NCBI GenBank assembly: GCA_029379385.1
Contig: CM055605.1
Location: forward strand, 2,639,001-2,703,000
Origin: Quillaja saponaria
Lineage: Eukaryota > Streptophyta > Magnoliopsida > Fabales > Quillajaceae
Length of the DNA: 64,000 nucleotides
Direction: 5' to 3'
Shown here piece after piece: positions 12,328-23,331 of the stretch (position 1 is the stretch's first letter; each line of letters opens with the position of its first letter). Position numbers and translations under genes: made by a program. The notes below the pieces were generated by a model, which was not told the origin of the DNA, did not search any database, and saw only the letters and a list, made by a program, of their open reading frames with translations.

Positions 12328-12537
12328 TCAAATGCAAGTACAGAAATAATTTGACAGTACTTGTTGCAGGCATGGCCTTGTCTTGTGTTCGGTGGCTGCA
12401 GCATCGAAAACCATGGCAGGAAGAGTACAGGTTGCAACGGAGAGATTGTGAACCGCTTTCGCTACCTCGCCTATCAATGAAACGACAACCTCCTTGATGT
12501 CGTTTAGAGTCAATATTAAGCAGCACGTGCGATCCAT
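12328..12537 (-). CDS. Possible short divergent gene, function unknown
   Basis: The minus-strand frame from the ATG at 12537 reads MDRTCCLILTLNDIKEVVV and continues with an amphipathic helix-like segment (SLIGEVAKAVHNLS, then VFDAAATEHK) before a stop at 12328. It has 69 residues if unspliced. Composition is protein-like rather than random, and the ATG faces the VAMP714 ATG across 243 bases, the geometry of a shared bidirectional promoter. A GTAAGC lies at about 12304 (minus strand) and GTACTG near 12358, so the real transcript may be spliced. I do not recognise the family. It may be a small protein, a decayed gene or a non-coding transcript. Confidence 0.3.
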   Translation of the reverse strand: MDRTCCLILTLNDIKEVVVSLIGEVAKAVHNLSVATCTLPAMVFDAAATEHKTRPCLQQVLSNYFCTCI

Positions 12538-12780
12538 GCGCTTCCGAACTTCCTAACCAAATCTCCGATTCAAATCACCGTGGACTCGCCGGTGGCAGCT
12601 GTAACCTCCCTACTCTCCTACAAATTTACAATTTTGACCTCACCCCGCTATCCAACAGAAAATGTATTAAAAGTAATAAACGATAAGCAAACAAACTCTT
12701 TCCTCCATGAGACCTCGAAGATCTAGTTAGAAAGCGAGAAAAAGAGGTGTCTCTGAATCTCCAGCAGCCGCCAAATACTC

Positions 12781-15359
12781 ATGGCGATTCTCTACGCGTT
12801 GGTAGCGAGGGGTACGGTGGTTCTGGCAGAGTTCAGCGCCGTGACAGGAAATACCGGTGCCGTGGCTCGCCGATTACTTGAGAAGCTGCCGGCAGACGCT
12901 GACTCCAGACTCTGCTTCTCACAGGATCGTTATATATTTCATATACTCCGAACTGATGGACTCACCTTCCTCTGCATGGCCAATGATACCTTTGGAAGTA
13001 AGTAATTTTCTTCCCTTATGTTCATGCTTTTGCTCCGTAAATTTTCAACACCTTTTGCAATTAACGTTTAGATTTATAGCTTATTTAATCGAATAACTGC
13101 AAAAAATATAGCTGAGTTATCCTGAAGGATGAAATGTAGTTTTCATTTTTGTTGTATATGTTATCCGCTATTGTAATCATTCGAAGTAAATTTAGGGACT
13201 TGAAGTTTGAGATGAAATGTAGTTGTCATTTTTTCTGTATATGTTATACACGTAGTTGTTGCATTTCAATTGCATTTCTAATTGTATAATTGTCTAGTTC
13301 TGCCGTTCTACTAATTAATAAAAACCTCTTATCCATTCCCAAATTTATATCATCATTTTTGTAAAATGAATGGAGCGCCTCAGTTGATCATATCCTGATG
13401 ACATTGAGTGACGCACCATTAATTGGAAAATTGTAGCTGATTTACTCTTATCCTGAAGATATATAGTTTATGGTCTATAGAAATATTCAGTTGATCTTTT
13501 GTATTTGGTGGCTGCTCATCCAAAGAATATTTAATTTTTTGGTAACTCAGTGGTAAAGAAAAAAGTTGTGCAAACTGTAGGAAAGTTAAAATGCGTTTCT
13601 CTATTTTTCATAAGTGTGTTGGGCAGAAGCAAAAGAATAGTGGGACCTCTGGTGGCTGAGCTTCCATGAAATGGGATGAAGAACTGTACTTAGATTTGTA
13701 TGACTAAATGATGTTATTGACATCATCTTTTTTTTCTTCTCTTTATGTTTTATATATTCTAGACTCCTAAAATGCTTTCATGACAAGGTAGCAGGTACAC
13801 ATCCTCTATCCTTACTTGATCACAGGTAAAAGATAAGAGACATTACCAATGAATGAAGCCTAATTAAAAGTGCTTGATACTGACTAGACTAATTTCTCTC
13901 TTCACCTTCTTTCTAAATTGTATTCAAGTAATGCCCATAAAATTTGTTGGAAAGTACCGAAGGTGATCTATTCTGGAGACAGTATACAATTTTCTGCTTC
14001 ATCACCCTATGAAAACTTCTTCTTTTTCTCGCAAATCAACTCTAAACTATGAAGTCCTCAAATGTCTATTTGTTGTATTTCGAATATAGTTCCATCCACA
14101 AGCAAGTGATGTTGTTTATCTCTTACGCTTTTTATAAGTTTAAAATGCATCACTTTTTGCCTTGACCCAGGAAGAATTCCATTTTCTTACTTGGAAGATA
14201 GTCACATGAGATTCATGAAAAATTATGGCAGAGTGGCTAATTATGCACCGGCTTATGCAATGAATGACGAGTTTTCCAGGGTCTTGCATCAGCAAATGGA
14301 ATTCTTTTCTAGCAATCCCAGTGCTGATACTCTCAATCGTGTGAGGGGTGAAGTTAGTGAGGCAAGTATATTCCGGCCATGTAACTTTGTTATTTATCTG
14401 CTACAGTGCAATGCTACATTCTAATGGAAATCTTTTCCCAGTTTATTCTCTGTGTAGCCACTTTTTTCCTGTTATTATAGCTTTTAGTTTTTAGTTTAGT
14501 TTAATATTTATTTGTACACTAAATTAAGGAGCATCTGGTGAAATCACATGTTATTGTTTCTACTGCCCTGCCCCATGTTTCAATTTTGCGAACTGTGGAG
14601 AGAAAATTTCATTCTTGAAGCACACTCCTGTCATTCTCTTCTATCTTGCTTTTGACAAACCAATGCGGTAAGCTGTATAATTCTAGTAGCCATCTTCTCT
14701 TAAGGCTTCAAATTCTTAATAAATGATCTCTGAAATGATAAGCAAGAGTCTTTAAGCTAAGCTACCTCTCACCATTGTACTTGGACATGATTGTATACTA
14801 TTACCTTTCATAAAGTCTCATTGCTGAAGAGTTTTGCTGGATGTGAAGTGCTATAGGGTTTCAAGGACAAACTGCTATCTAATATTTCAATTCATCTAGC
14901 CTCTGCTGTGGAACATGAAAAAAAGTTGTTTTTGATATTCAAATTACACTGATCTGATTGTTTGGGACATAATCTATCACACAGATACGCACCATCATGG
15001 TGGAAAATATTGAGAAAATATTGGAGAGAGGTGACAAGATAGAACTTCTTGTTGACAAAACAGCAACAATGCAAGATGGTGCATTTCACTTTAGAAAACA
15101 GTCTAAGCGCCTCCATCGAGCTCTTTGGATGAAAAATGCCAAGCTTCTGTAAGATCTTCTGATTTCATGGAACTGCCTAGAATTTTAAAATTGTAACACT
15201 AAACAGAAACTATCCCATGGGCGTTTTGAGATACTTTCTTGTATAAAATGCTTTTTATTTTGGGACAGGGCTCTGTTGACATGCTTGATTGTTCTGTTCC
15301 TGTACATTATTATTGCTTCTTGTTGTGGAGGCATCACCCTACCTTCCTGCAGATCTTGA
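12781..15359 (+). CDS. VAMP714: Vesicle-associated membrane protein 714 (R-SNARE)
   Basis: Four exons, 12781..12997, 14171..14361, 14985..15148 and 15269..15359, give 220 residues. Residues 1 to about 120 are a longin domain (AILYALVARGTVVLAEFSAV, then CFSQDRYIFHILR). The SNARE helix spans about 125-186 with the zero-layer Arg151 in ILERGDKIELL, followed by one C-terminal membrane anchor (LLTCLIVLFLYIIIA) and a short CCGGITLPSCRS tail. This is diagnostic for plant VAMP714, a tail-anchored R-SNARE of the Golgi/TGN and vacuolar route, reported to affect auxin-transporter delivery. Intron 2 needs a GC donor (GAG|GCAAGT at 14362); it is the only donor that rejoins VSE to IRTIMVENIEK in phase. The next gene upstream may share its promoter. 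Confidence 0.96.
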
Positions 15360-16641
15360 TTGTCATTCTGCTGAGGTATGCACTTATGAATATCAAGATG
15401 ATTCACGACAATACAGTTTGAAGGGGGCATCAGTGGTTCCTGGTTTGGATTTTTGAGTTGAATATGGAAACGTCCTGGACGAGGGTCCAGAAATGATTAA
15501 TTAGATTCTTTTTCCTTTGCCACACTGGTTTTGAGTAGTATAACTATTTTCTAGAGCATAATGAGGTCCTGTTATATAATTAAAGATCATACTTTGTAAA
15601 TGCTTGTGTTCCACTGTTCTTTGTATCTTCTGTTATTATCTAGGCTAAGATTCTGGTTTTGTAATTTCACAATGTCATATATAAATTTTAGGACTGTAAC
15701 AAGTTTCATTGTTAGTTTTTATATGTGTATTGTTCCTATTTGGTAACACACATAAGATGTGAAAAAGCTGCTATTGTGTATTAGTACATACATGTTGCTT
15801 TTTAGTACACGAACTTTTGGTTTCTTTTATCTTTTAAAGCTTTCCCATTTCAGAGATAAGTTATTTAGATTGTAGGACAAAACATATGTTTGGGTTAATT
15901 TATTTGAGAGTTGGAGATGAATTAGGGTGAGACAGGACTTTCCAACTGATTTTTTATTATAATGGGTGTTCCTGAAACTAGTTGTCAATATAATGCCCAC
16001 AATAGATAATTTGGTGGCCTAGAATCAAATTTTCCTTCTAGTTCCAATTGACTAGGAGATATAGAAGAGCCCTTCTCTGAAAAAGATTGCGGAGTGAAGA
16101 AGCTAGTGAACTGAAAAGTAGTGAAGGAGAATCTGGGTAGATGGTAAAGGAGAGAAATGACTTTCAAAGTTGGAGAAAAGATTAGAGAGGATGCATCTGC
16201 TTGTATTTTGTATCACATATTGGCGCATATTCAATCGAATCACTCCTTTATTAATTGGTCACACCTTCTATCCTAACTCAAACCTGAAGTCCTTAGTCTA
16301 TGTTTGGTAATAAGTACAACCAAACTACTCAATTGAAGTCTCGTAGAGAAATGGTGTTTTTAAGTTTTATGACCTTGATTTCATATATTGACCTTGACTT
16401 TCTTATTGCTTACAATAAATCTAATTCTAATGGTTTAACAAATGTTGTAAATGCTCTACAAGCAATAAGTAGAAGCTGGGACATATTGATTAGACATCGG
16501 AATGTCTGAATGTAATGGTATTGCAATTGAATACATATTGTTCCCTTAACTTGTATTTGCTTGATTCTTTCTTTCTTTGATGTGATATTTTCTTTATTCT
16601 TGGATGAACAAACTTAATAGGTGAAAACTATAACTAAATAA

Positions 16642-16825
16642 TTCAATAAGGGGTACAAAGTTGAAGCTGAAGGCATTTTTTGTCAGATTGCCAGTTCTAT
16701 GACAGGAGTAATAAACTTTGAATGGGATTGCATAGCACTTCAGCGTGGATTTGGGTTAGGTGGTAGCATACCTCCCCTGGATACAGCTTCTGGGTTGAAG
16801 ACTTCACTACTGGGGATGAAGCCAG
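16642..16825 (+). pseudogene. Exon-like open segment, unrecognised
   Basis: An open frame after a TAA at 16639-16641 reads through VEAEGIFCQIASSMTGVI and LQRGFGLGGSIPPLDTASG, ending in AAGCCAG followed by a possible GT donor at 16826. It stands out from the AT-rich surroundings by GC content and by a balanced amino-acid mix. A second exon-like piece lies at 17868..17896, bounded by TTTTCCAG and by CAG|GTAAGT. The family is not recognised. It may be a relic exon, a captured gene fragment or part of a non-coding transcript. Confidence 0.25.
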
Positions 16826-17522
16826 GTTATTTTCTCTTTTAGTCTTTACATCTTACCTGGCTAGAGTCCAACTATTTGAGTGTAGGAAGATTCTTCTTAT
16901 TGAACGCTGGTGCTACTTTTCTTCAGGTGAGAGAAAAGAACGAAACTGAAGGTTTTTTTAATTTTATTTTAAGGTAATTTAAGTTGTTTGTTTAGAATGT
17001 ACATCTGTACAAAATATAATCTACTTGCTGCCTATACCACATGAACCTGGTTTTGCACTTTTGCGGGCTAAAAATATGGCTTTCATGACAACTAATTGAA
17101 GTTTCTGTTCTTTAGCTTTTAAATGGTTACACAGATAGACTCTACTTGTCAAACATACCCAGTGTAACGTTTCATCTTCTTTCTCTTTTGCTCCTCTTTT
17201 TCTGATTATGGTTGCTAACTGCCAAGTGTTTAATAGTTTTAGATTATTTTATGAGTCGTGCTGAGTTGTTGTATGTTTAAAAGTTGTTCACACTTCACAC
17301 CCTCTTTCAATTTTTACTGTTATTTCTCCTGATCAATGTGGCTCAGACTATCTGCTTTCGGGCAAGGTCCAGTTCAGTAAATCCATATAGTTCCATTCCA
17401 CCTTGATTATGTTCTTTGACTTATTTTCTCTTCGTCTAGGAATGTTGATTATGATAGTAGTGAGTGAGATATACGAACAATTACTATCTTTTCCTAATAC
17501 AGGATAGAAACCATTGCTTCTG

Positions 17523-17714
17523 CAGATTGTAGAATGAGATTTTGGCCATTAGGCTATCCCATCATTCTATCCTTTTGTACTTACTGCCTGACTGAATGAG
17601 AAAAAAAAGAGGTTGTTTTTCCAGATTGTAGTGAATAAGATATTGGCCACGAGGCTATTCCATCATTCTATCCTTTTGTACTTACTGCTTTACTGGATGA
17701 GAAAAAGAAAAAAG
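17523..17714. repeat. Tandem duplication, 99 bp period
   Basis: Copy one (17523..17621) starts CAGATTGTAGAATGAGAT. Copy two (17622..17714) starts CAGATTGTAGTGAATAAGAT. Both contain a CATTCTATCCTTTTGTACTT block followed by ACTGCxTxACTGxATGAGAAAAA. They are about 85-90% alike by eye. Confidence 0.75.
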
Positions 17715-19187
17715 AAAAAAAACAATCCAACTTAAATATAAATGTTTGATAAATGAACTGTTCCTCTGTTACATCCATGTTTACTGAGAACTAGGTTTCT
17801 GCTTTTTGTACAATGGAGCCCACCATGGTTTCTGTAAGCTGAACTTAAGTTATTTTCCAGTGGAGAAAATGAATGGTTTGCCTCTTCAGAAACAGGTAAG
17901 TGGGGTTCATGGATATGTGATAGAGTTGTAGACGCATGTGCTTGTCCCCGACATGCCTAACGCACCATTAAGCTAACCTCAAATAGGAATATTTATAGCT
18001 GCAATCTTAAACCATTTTGTTACTTAAAGACTGATACAGGACAAACTAATAGCTTTATCCTATAAAAGTAGTTTGGTAAGTGGCCTCTAAAGTGGCGGGG
18101 CCCAGTCCCATTTTGACTTGGACAATCATTAATCTCACAGCATTAAAAACCATTAACCAACCAACAATACCCATCACTTATGTGCAAGAACAAGAGATTT
18201 GAACGAAAGTAAAATGAAGGGGAGGAAAGGAAGATGAAATGGTACTTATGACGAGAAATATATTTTTATCATTCTTATGCTTTAGTACTCCAAATTTTAA
18301 ATGGAATATTTTAAGTAAATAATTGAAAATTATGTAATATAATTTTTTTTCTCTCCTCAAAAAATAGAGAAAAATATTAATAGGTAGTGATTTCGAATAT
18401 GAGATCTCATGATCATAGAATTTTCGTATGAAAAAAATTTGCGCCTGTTGAATTAATATATATAAAATTTATAATTAATTATGATCTTATTAGAAAACTC
18501 TTAACATTTAGATGTTATCAATATTTACATGATTGAGTGACAGAAAACCCAAAACTTCATTTAACAACTCTTACGACTATAAGGGTATTTTAGAGATTTC
18601 AAATTGATTTAAAATTTATGATTTCTATTACCTGCATCAATAAAGACTCACAATGTCTTTACTAAAAGAAAAAGAAATAAATACTTACATGGAAAATTTA
18701 TAATATTTATCACAATCTTATTATTATTAAATTTATAAATTTTCAATTTTTTTGAATTTAAGTTTTAAAATATTATATTATTACATTTTAATGAATATGA
18801 TTAAAAAAAATTTGACTGGTAAAGTATACTCATTAAACTGTGATAAATATAATAGTTGAAAATTAATTTTTTTAATAATTATAATTTATCTATTAAATAG
18901 CATTAAAATTATAATTATAAATTATAAATTTTTTACTTATAGAAATATTATTGAGACACCGACTGAAAGAACCAAAAAAAATAAAATTCTTTTGTTTAAA
19001 ACTTGCGCCAGCAGCAGATTGGAGAGTATCATTTTCCAAGTTCCAACTCTGATTCCTTTCTGTCTGTATCTCTCCCAAACTACTTTTTATTTTTAGTATT
19101 GTTCACTTGATCACTCCTACTTAGTCCTTTCCTCCTTAGTTTCTTTCTGTAATGAAACACCTTCTTCTCTAAGACAAACACTCGCAA

Positions 19188-20687
19188 ATGGGTACCCGTT
19201 GTTTGCTGTTTTCACCACCGCCTCCGACCCAGAATTGTGAAATATTTCACTCGGCTACCCCTTCCTTCCCGTTCCCCAAAACCCATTATATTTCATCTTC
19301 AAGAAAGCTTCATCACAAAATCCATAGCACCAGCAAGTTTGGGAATTTCCTTGACTTAAAGACAGAGTGTGAACCCGAATTTCTAAATTTTGATCTCCCA
19401 TGGTTCAACCCAGTGGATCGTTCTCGTTTCGACGTGATCATCATCGGTACTGGCCCGGCTGGACTTCGTCTCGCAGAGCAAGTGTCCCGCTATGGCATTA
19501 AGGTTTGTTGTGTTGATCCCTCTCCGCTTTCTGTGTGGCCTAACAATTATGGTGTCTGGGTCGATGAGTTTGAAAGTTTGGGGCTTGAGGATTGCTTGGA
19601 CAAAACATGGCCTATGACTACTGTTTGCATTGATGATAGCAAGACCAAACATTTGGATCGTTCTTATGGTAGGGTCAGTAGGAAATTACTGAAAACGAGA
19701 TTAATGGAAGGATGTCTCTCCAATGGATCAGTCAGGTTTCATAAGGCAAAGGTTTGGAAAATTGAGCACCAGGAGTTTGAGTCTTTGATTGTGTGTGATG
19801 ATGGGAATGAGATTAAAGGAAGTTTAATTGTTGATGCAAGTGGGTTTGCAAGTACTTTTGTGGAGTATGATAAGCCAAGAAATCATGGGTATCAGATTGC
19901 TCATGGTATTTTGGCTGAAGTGGATGATCACCCTTTTGACTTAGATAAGATGGTTCTGATGGATTGGAGAGATTCACATCTTGGAAATGAGCCGTATTTA
20001 CGTGTGAGTAATTCAAGGTTCCCAACTTTTCTATATGCAATGCCATTTAATTCCAACTTAATATTTCTTGAAGAGACTTCCCTTGTTAGTCGACCAGTGT
20101 TATCTTACATGGAGATAAAGAGAAGGATGGTTGCAAGGCTAAGACATTTAGGCATTCGAGTCAAGCGAGTATTGGAGGATGAGAAGTGTTTGATTCCAAT
20201 GGGAGGACCTCTCCCAAGAATCCCACAAAACGTGATGGGTATTGGGGGGGCTTCTGGGGTCGTCCACCCTTCAACTGGGTACATGGTGGCTCGAACAATG
20301 GCTCTTGCCCCAATAGTAGCTGCTGCCATTTCTGAGTGCCTTGGATCAACCCGAATGATCAGGGGAAAGCCACTTCATGTCAAAATTTGGAATGGCTTGT
20401 GGTCTATTGAGAAGAAGCATGCTAGGGAATTTTACTCTTTTGGAATGGAAACCTTGTTGAAGCTTGATCTGAATGGTAGTAGGCGTTTCTTTGATGCTTT
20501 CTTTGATTTGGAACCTTATTACAGGGACGGATTTCTCTCCTCAAGGTTGTCTCTGAGAGAGCTTTCCGTGCTTAGCTTATCTCTGTTTGAGCGTGCCTCA
20601 AATCCATCCAGGTTTGACATTGTCACAAAATGCCCTGTACCCTTGGTTAGAATGATCGGCAATCTAGCTTTGGAATCCATTGGATGA
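19188..20687 (+). CDS. CYC-B: Chromoplast-type lycopene beta-cyclase / CCS-like, intronless
   Basis: A single 499-residue frame without introns, as usual for this family. Residues 1 to about 70 form a Ser/Pro-rich plastid transit region. The FAD-binding dinucleotide motif GTGPAG is at 87-92 and VDPSPLSVWPNNYGVW at 110-124. The cyclase catalytic motif FLEET is at 293-297, and MGGPLPRIPQNVMGIGG with HPSTGYMVARTMALAP follows. The enzyme closes beta-rings on lycopene in plastids to make beta-carotene. The sequence is nearer the CYC-B/LCYB2 - capsanthin/capsorubin synthase - 'neoxanthin synthase' branch than the constitutive LCYB, judged from FLEETSLVSRPVLSYMEIK and the C-terminal CPVPLVRMIGNLALES. 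Cyclase and CCS activity cannot be separated by eye because both keep FLEET. No frameshift or missing motif was seen. Confidence 0.93.
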   Translation: MGTRCLLFSPPPPTQNCEIFHSATPSFPFPKTHYISSSRKLHHKIHSTSKFGNFLDLKTECEPEFLNFDLPWFNPVDRSRFDVIIIGTGPAGLRLAEQVSRYGIKVCCVDPSPLSVWPNNYGVWVDEFESLGLEDCLDKTWPMTTVCIDDSKTKHLDRSYGRVSRKLLKTRLMEGCLSNGSVRFHKAKVWKIEHQEFESLIVCDDGNEIKGSLIVDASGFASTFVEYDKPRNHGYQIAHGILAEVDDHPFDLDKMVLMDWRDSHLGNEPYLRVSNSRFPTFLYAMPFNSNLIFLEETSLVSRPVLSYMEIKRRMVARLRHLGIRVKRVLEDEKCLIPMGGPLPRIPQNVMGIGGASGVVHPSTGYMVARTMALAPIVAAAISECLGSTRMIRGKPLHVKIWNGLWSIEKKHAREFYSFGMETLLKLDLNGSRRFFDAFFDLEPYYRDGFLSSRLSLRELSVLSLSLFERASNPSRFDIVTKCPVPLVRMIGNLALESIG

Positions 20688-21257
20688 TGGAACTTGCTGT
20701 ATTTGTTAAGTTATCATACAAGTGAAATACGTTTTCAAATGAAAATTTTAATTTCTTGCTTATTTGGCATGACTAGTTATAACAAGTGAGGATCTTGCTA
20801 CTTAATGCATGTAGTTGTCGAGTCTGGAAATGATATCAATTGAATGTGAATGCTCATTACCTCTTACAATTGCAGCCTACTTCTCTGTTTCTATTGTTGC
20901 TCTTGCATTGGTGTTGGTGTTTATGATGAATTTTAACTGCTTGATCCATCTATGAGACAATTTGCCCCTAATCATGTTGCTACGATTAGCTGAGGCCTTT
21001 TTCAACATTAATACCACTTCCACTGGTTATAAGTTAAAGTGAAACATCTTGCGCTCTAAAGTACCAGAATGATCCTCTGAAGAGAAAAAAAAAGGAAAAA
21101 TTGACAATTATATGTACTATATTAATGCCTCCATACACAAACTTTATTTAATTCTAAATCGAGTATTGCTCATACATGGAAAGATAGATAAAAACAAAGA
21201 GAGACAGAGCAGAGCATGACATAACATAAACATTTTAACATTATGAACAGTCCTAAT
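20688..21257. other. 3' flank of the lycopene cyclase
   Basis: AT-rich sequence with no open frame of interest. The cyclase 3' UTR must lie in its first part. Confidence 0.5.
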
Positions 21258-22200
21258 GGTCGATGAGTTGGATTGGATTGTAATTGAAGGGCGATGGTGG
21301 TGGAGGATACCCATATGCAGGAAGAAGGCTAGGTTGCTGAGTTTGAGTCTAGGGTGGGCTGACAGGAGGCCTTTGAGTAGGTGGAGGGCAGGAGTTCACG
21401 TTGGAGGTGATGGTGTTGAAATTGGGTTGTAGAAGGCATTTGAATTGATGGTGACCTTAGTGGAAGAGAATGTAGTGGTGAATATGTCTATGATGGTGGT
21501 GATCCTAGAGGTCTATAAGTTGAAATTGGAGGCTTACATGTTGGTGGGGGCTAGTAGGAGGTTTTTGGATAGGTGGACAGGGTTTTTGAGGTTGGGAGGG
21601 TGGGCCGGGGCTAATATGTTGGTAGGGGCAAAATTGAAAAGGGAATGGTACTGGACATACTGGTGATGGTTGATAATTAGAGACGGAGAGAGAAGAGAAC
21701 CTGCATGACGTTGTGCACACGGTGGCTTTAACTAAAGGTTGCTTGTGAAAATGTGAAGGATGTTTATGCTTTCGCAGTAGTGGGTGAGCTGGCCTGGTTG
21801 GAGTTGAAGGAGGTAGTACCGGAGGGGAGTTATATAATGGTGGAGTTGGATAAAAGAATCACGGATTTGGTGGTGATGGATGTGTCGGAGTTCTATGTAC
21901 TGGTGGTGAAGGTGGAAGGAATGCTGGTGGCGGTTGGTGTGTCGGAGCTCTATATACTGGAGATGAACCTAGAGGGAATGCTGGTGGCGGCGGGTACGAG
22001 CACAAAGCCTTATGATGTTAGGCAGAAGCCTATGGTGGTGAATATAATCTTGGAGGTCATCTATATGACGAAGCAGTCTGTCAACGTATTGGTGAATTTG
22101 GAGATCAGGATGATGGCGATGGAGACCTGCGAAGGCAGCGAAGGATGGATGTAATGTGGCGGAGGGGATAACCGGCCGGTGGCAGTGCGGATGCCATAGC
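21258..22200 (-). pseudogene. Broken proline-rich (extensin/HRGP-like) protein gene
   Basis: The minus strand codes for Pro-rich segments in changing frames. From upstream to downstream: YPPPPAFPLGSSPVYRAPTH repeated as PPPAFLPPSPPVHRTPTH (about 21880-21990), then PSPPNP and a stop; KPCPPIQKPPTSPHQH (about 21560-21600), then a stop at 21505; and a tail with AYGYPPPPSPFNYNP ending IQLIDH and TAG at 21258. A TAG interrupts the last frame after RPPVSPP. Tandem units, shared composition over 0.9 kb and several stops and frame changes point to a decayed hydroxyproline-rich cell-wall protein gene. No signal peptide was found at its start. The Val-rich plus-strand frame at 21753..22154 is only its antisense shadow. 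A spliced, still active gene is not excluded. Confidence 0.55.
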
Positions 22201-23331
22201 TGTGGTTGTCTATCCTAGAATGGGAAAGGAACTATATAAATGCAGGCAAAAGCAATAGAGGTTTTGCATGCAAACGTTTGTAATGAAACTTGTCAAAGCT
22301 ATAGATGGATTGAAGTGCAATTTGTACTCAAGATTTGGACTGAATTTATGGCAGAGTTTAGTGGCCGACCGGGTGTTACAATATATGTCGATAAAGTTTG
22401 AACAATTTTGGATTTTTGGATGCGTTCTCGTCTGATATAGGTATTACAATATACAAATGTCAAATTAAACACTGAAAACACGTATTTAATTTTATTATAA
22501 ATTTCTAACTTGGACATGGTTATTTCAATGGTTGAAAGGCTACTTTGTACTTGAGTTTCACTATGAATTCGAATGATTGGAAGCAACTTGTTGAATGATC
22601 AAAATAGGGTTAATAAAAATTATAGAAAAGTCCTAATATGCATGATTCTAACTATTTTTTGTGATAAAAGCAAAGTCACCTAATGGAACAAAGAGGAAAG
22701 ATATGAGTAATGAGAGCAACAATTCTTTACCCAAAAAAGGAAAAAAATAGATAGATGCAAAAAATTACTCTAATCAAAATTCATTGTAAATAAATTTGGT
22801 GAATAAATAAAATATTTGGGATCTGAAACATAAGAAAATCATATGTACAAGTAAAAACTAGATGGTAAAAGTAAAACAACTGAAAAATCTTTCCTGTTTT
22901 TTTTTTTTTTTTTGCTAAGAACTGAAAAGTCTTTTGAAATGAAGGTTTTTAAAGTTCAAAATCTTACCAAAATAGGCGGGAATATGATTCAAGAAATTTC
23001 TTTTTTTTTTTCTTTTTCTTTTTTTGGGTAAAAGGAGTTGGGCTTTTATTCGACAAACGAACTACAACTCACGGGCCATGGACCTTGTTTCGACAACGGG
23101 GATCTGGGGCTTTTCCGTTTCCTTTTGCCGGGAATTGGTTTTCCTGCGTAGCGTTCCTTGCAACCAATCAAGGTCACGGTGAGAAAGCTGCAGTGTTAAA
23201 ACTTTCTTCTCTTTCATTTTCCTCTTCCGGATCCTCTCGCTCGAGTCTATCTTCTAAAAGCTGGAAGATCACCTGCAACTCACATCTTACTAATCTCTGG
23301 TATTTCGCTCTCTGAATCTGTATTTAAGTAG
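22201..23331. other. Spacer and ELM1 promoter/5' UTR
   Basis: AT-rich with T runs near 22900 and 23000. The 23060-23331 part is richer in GC, CT-rich and lies just before the ELM1 start codon, so it is likely the 5' UTR or core promoter. A CTATATAAATG at about 22230 resembles a TATA box but has no gene behind it. Confidence 0.5.

Larger units (their letters stand above)
15360..19187. other. Long spacer between VAMP714 and the lycopene cyclase
   Basis: About 3.8 kb. The first few hundred bases are likely VAMP714 3' UTR. The segment 18180-19000 is strongly AT-rich and featureless. Two exon-like pieces (16642..16825 and 17868..17896) and one tandem duplication (17523..17714) are reported separately. 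No complete gene is visible. Confidence 0.55.

Noticed and set aside
21753..22154. Val/Met-rich 133-residue plus-strand frame
   Set aside because: Its GGTGGTGG composition is the antisense of the Pro-rich minus-strand relic; the internal repeat is explained by the HRGP units.
22225..22240. TATATAAA on the plus strand
   Set aside because: No start codon or transcript-like sequence follows; the nearest plus gene is 1.1 kb away.
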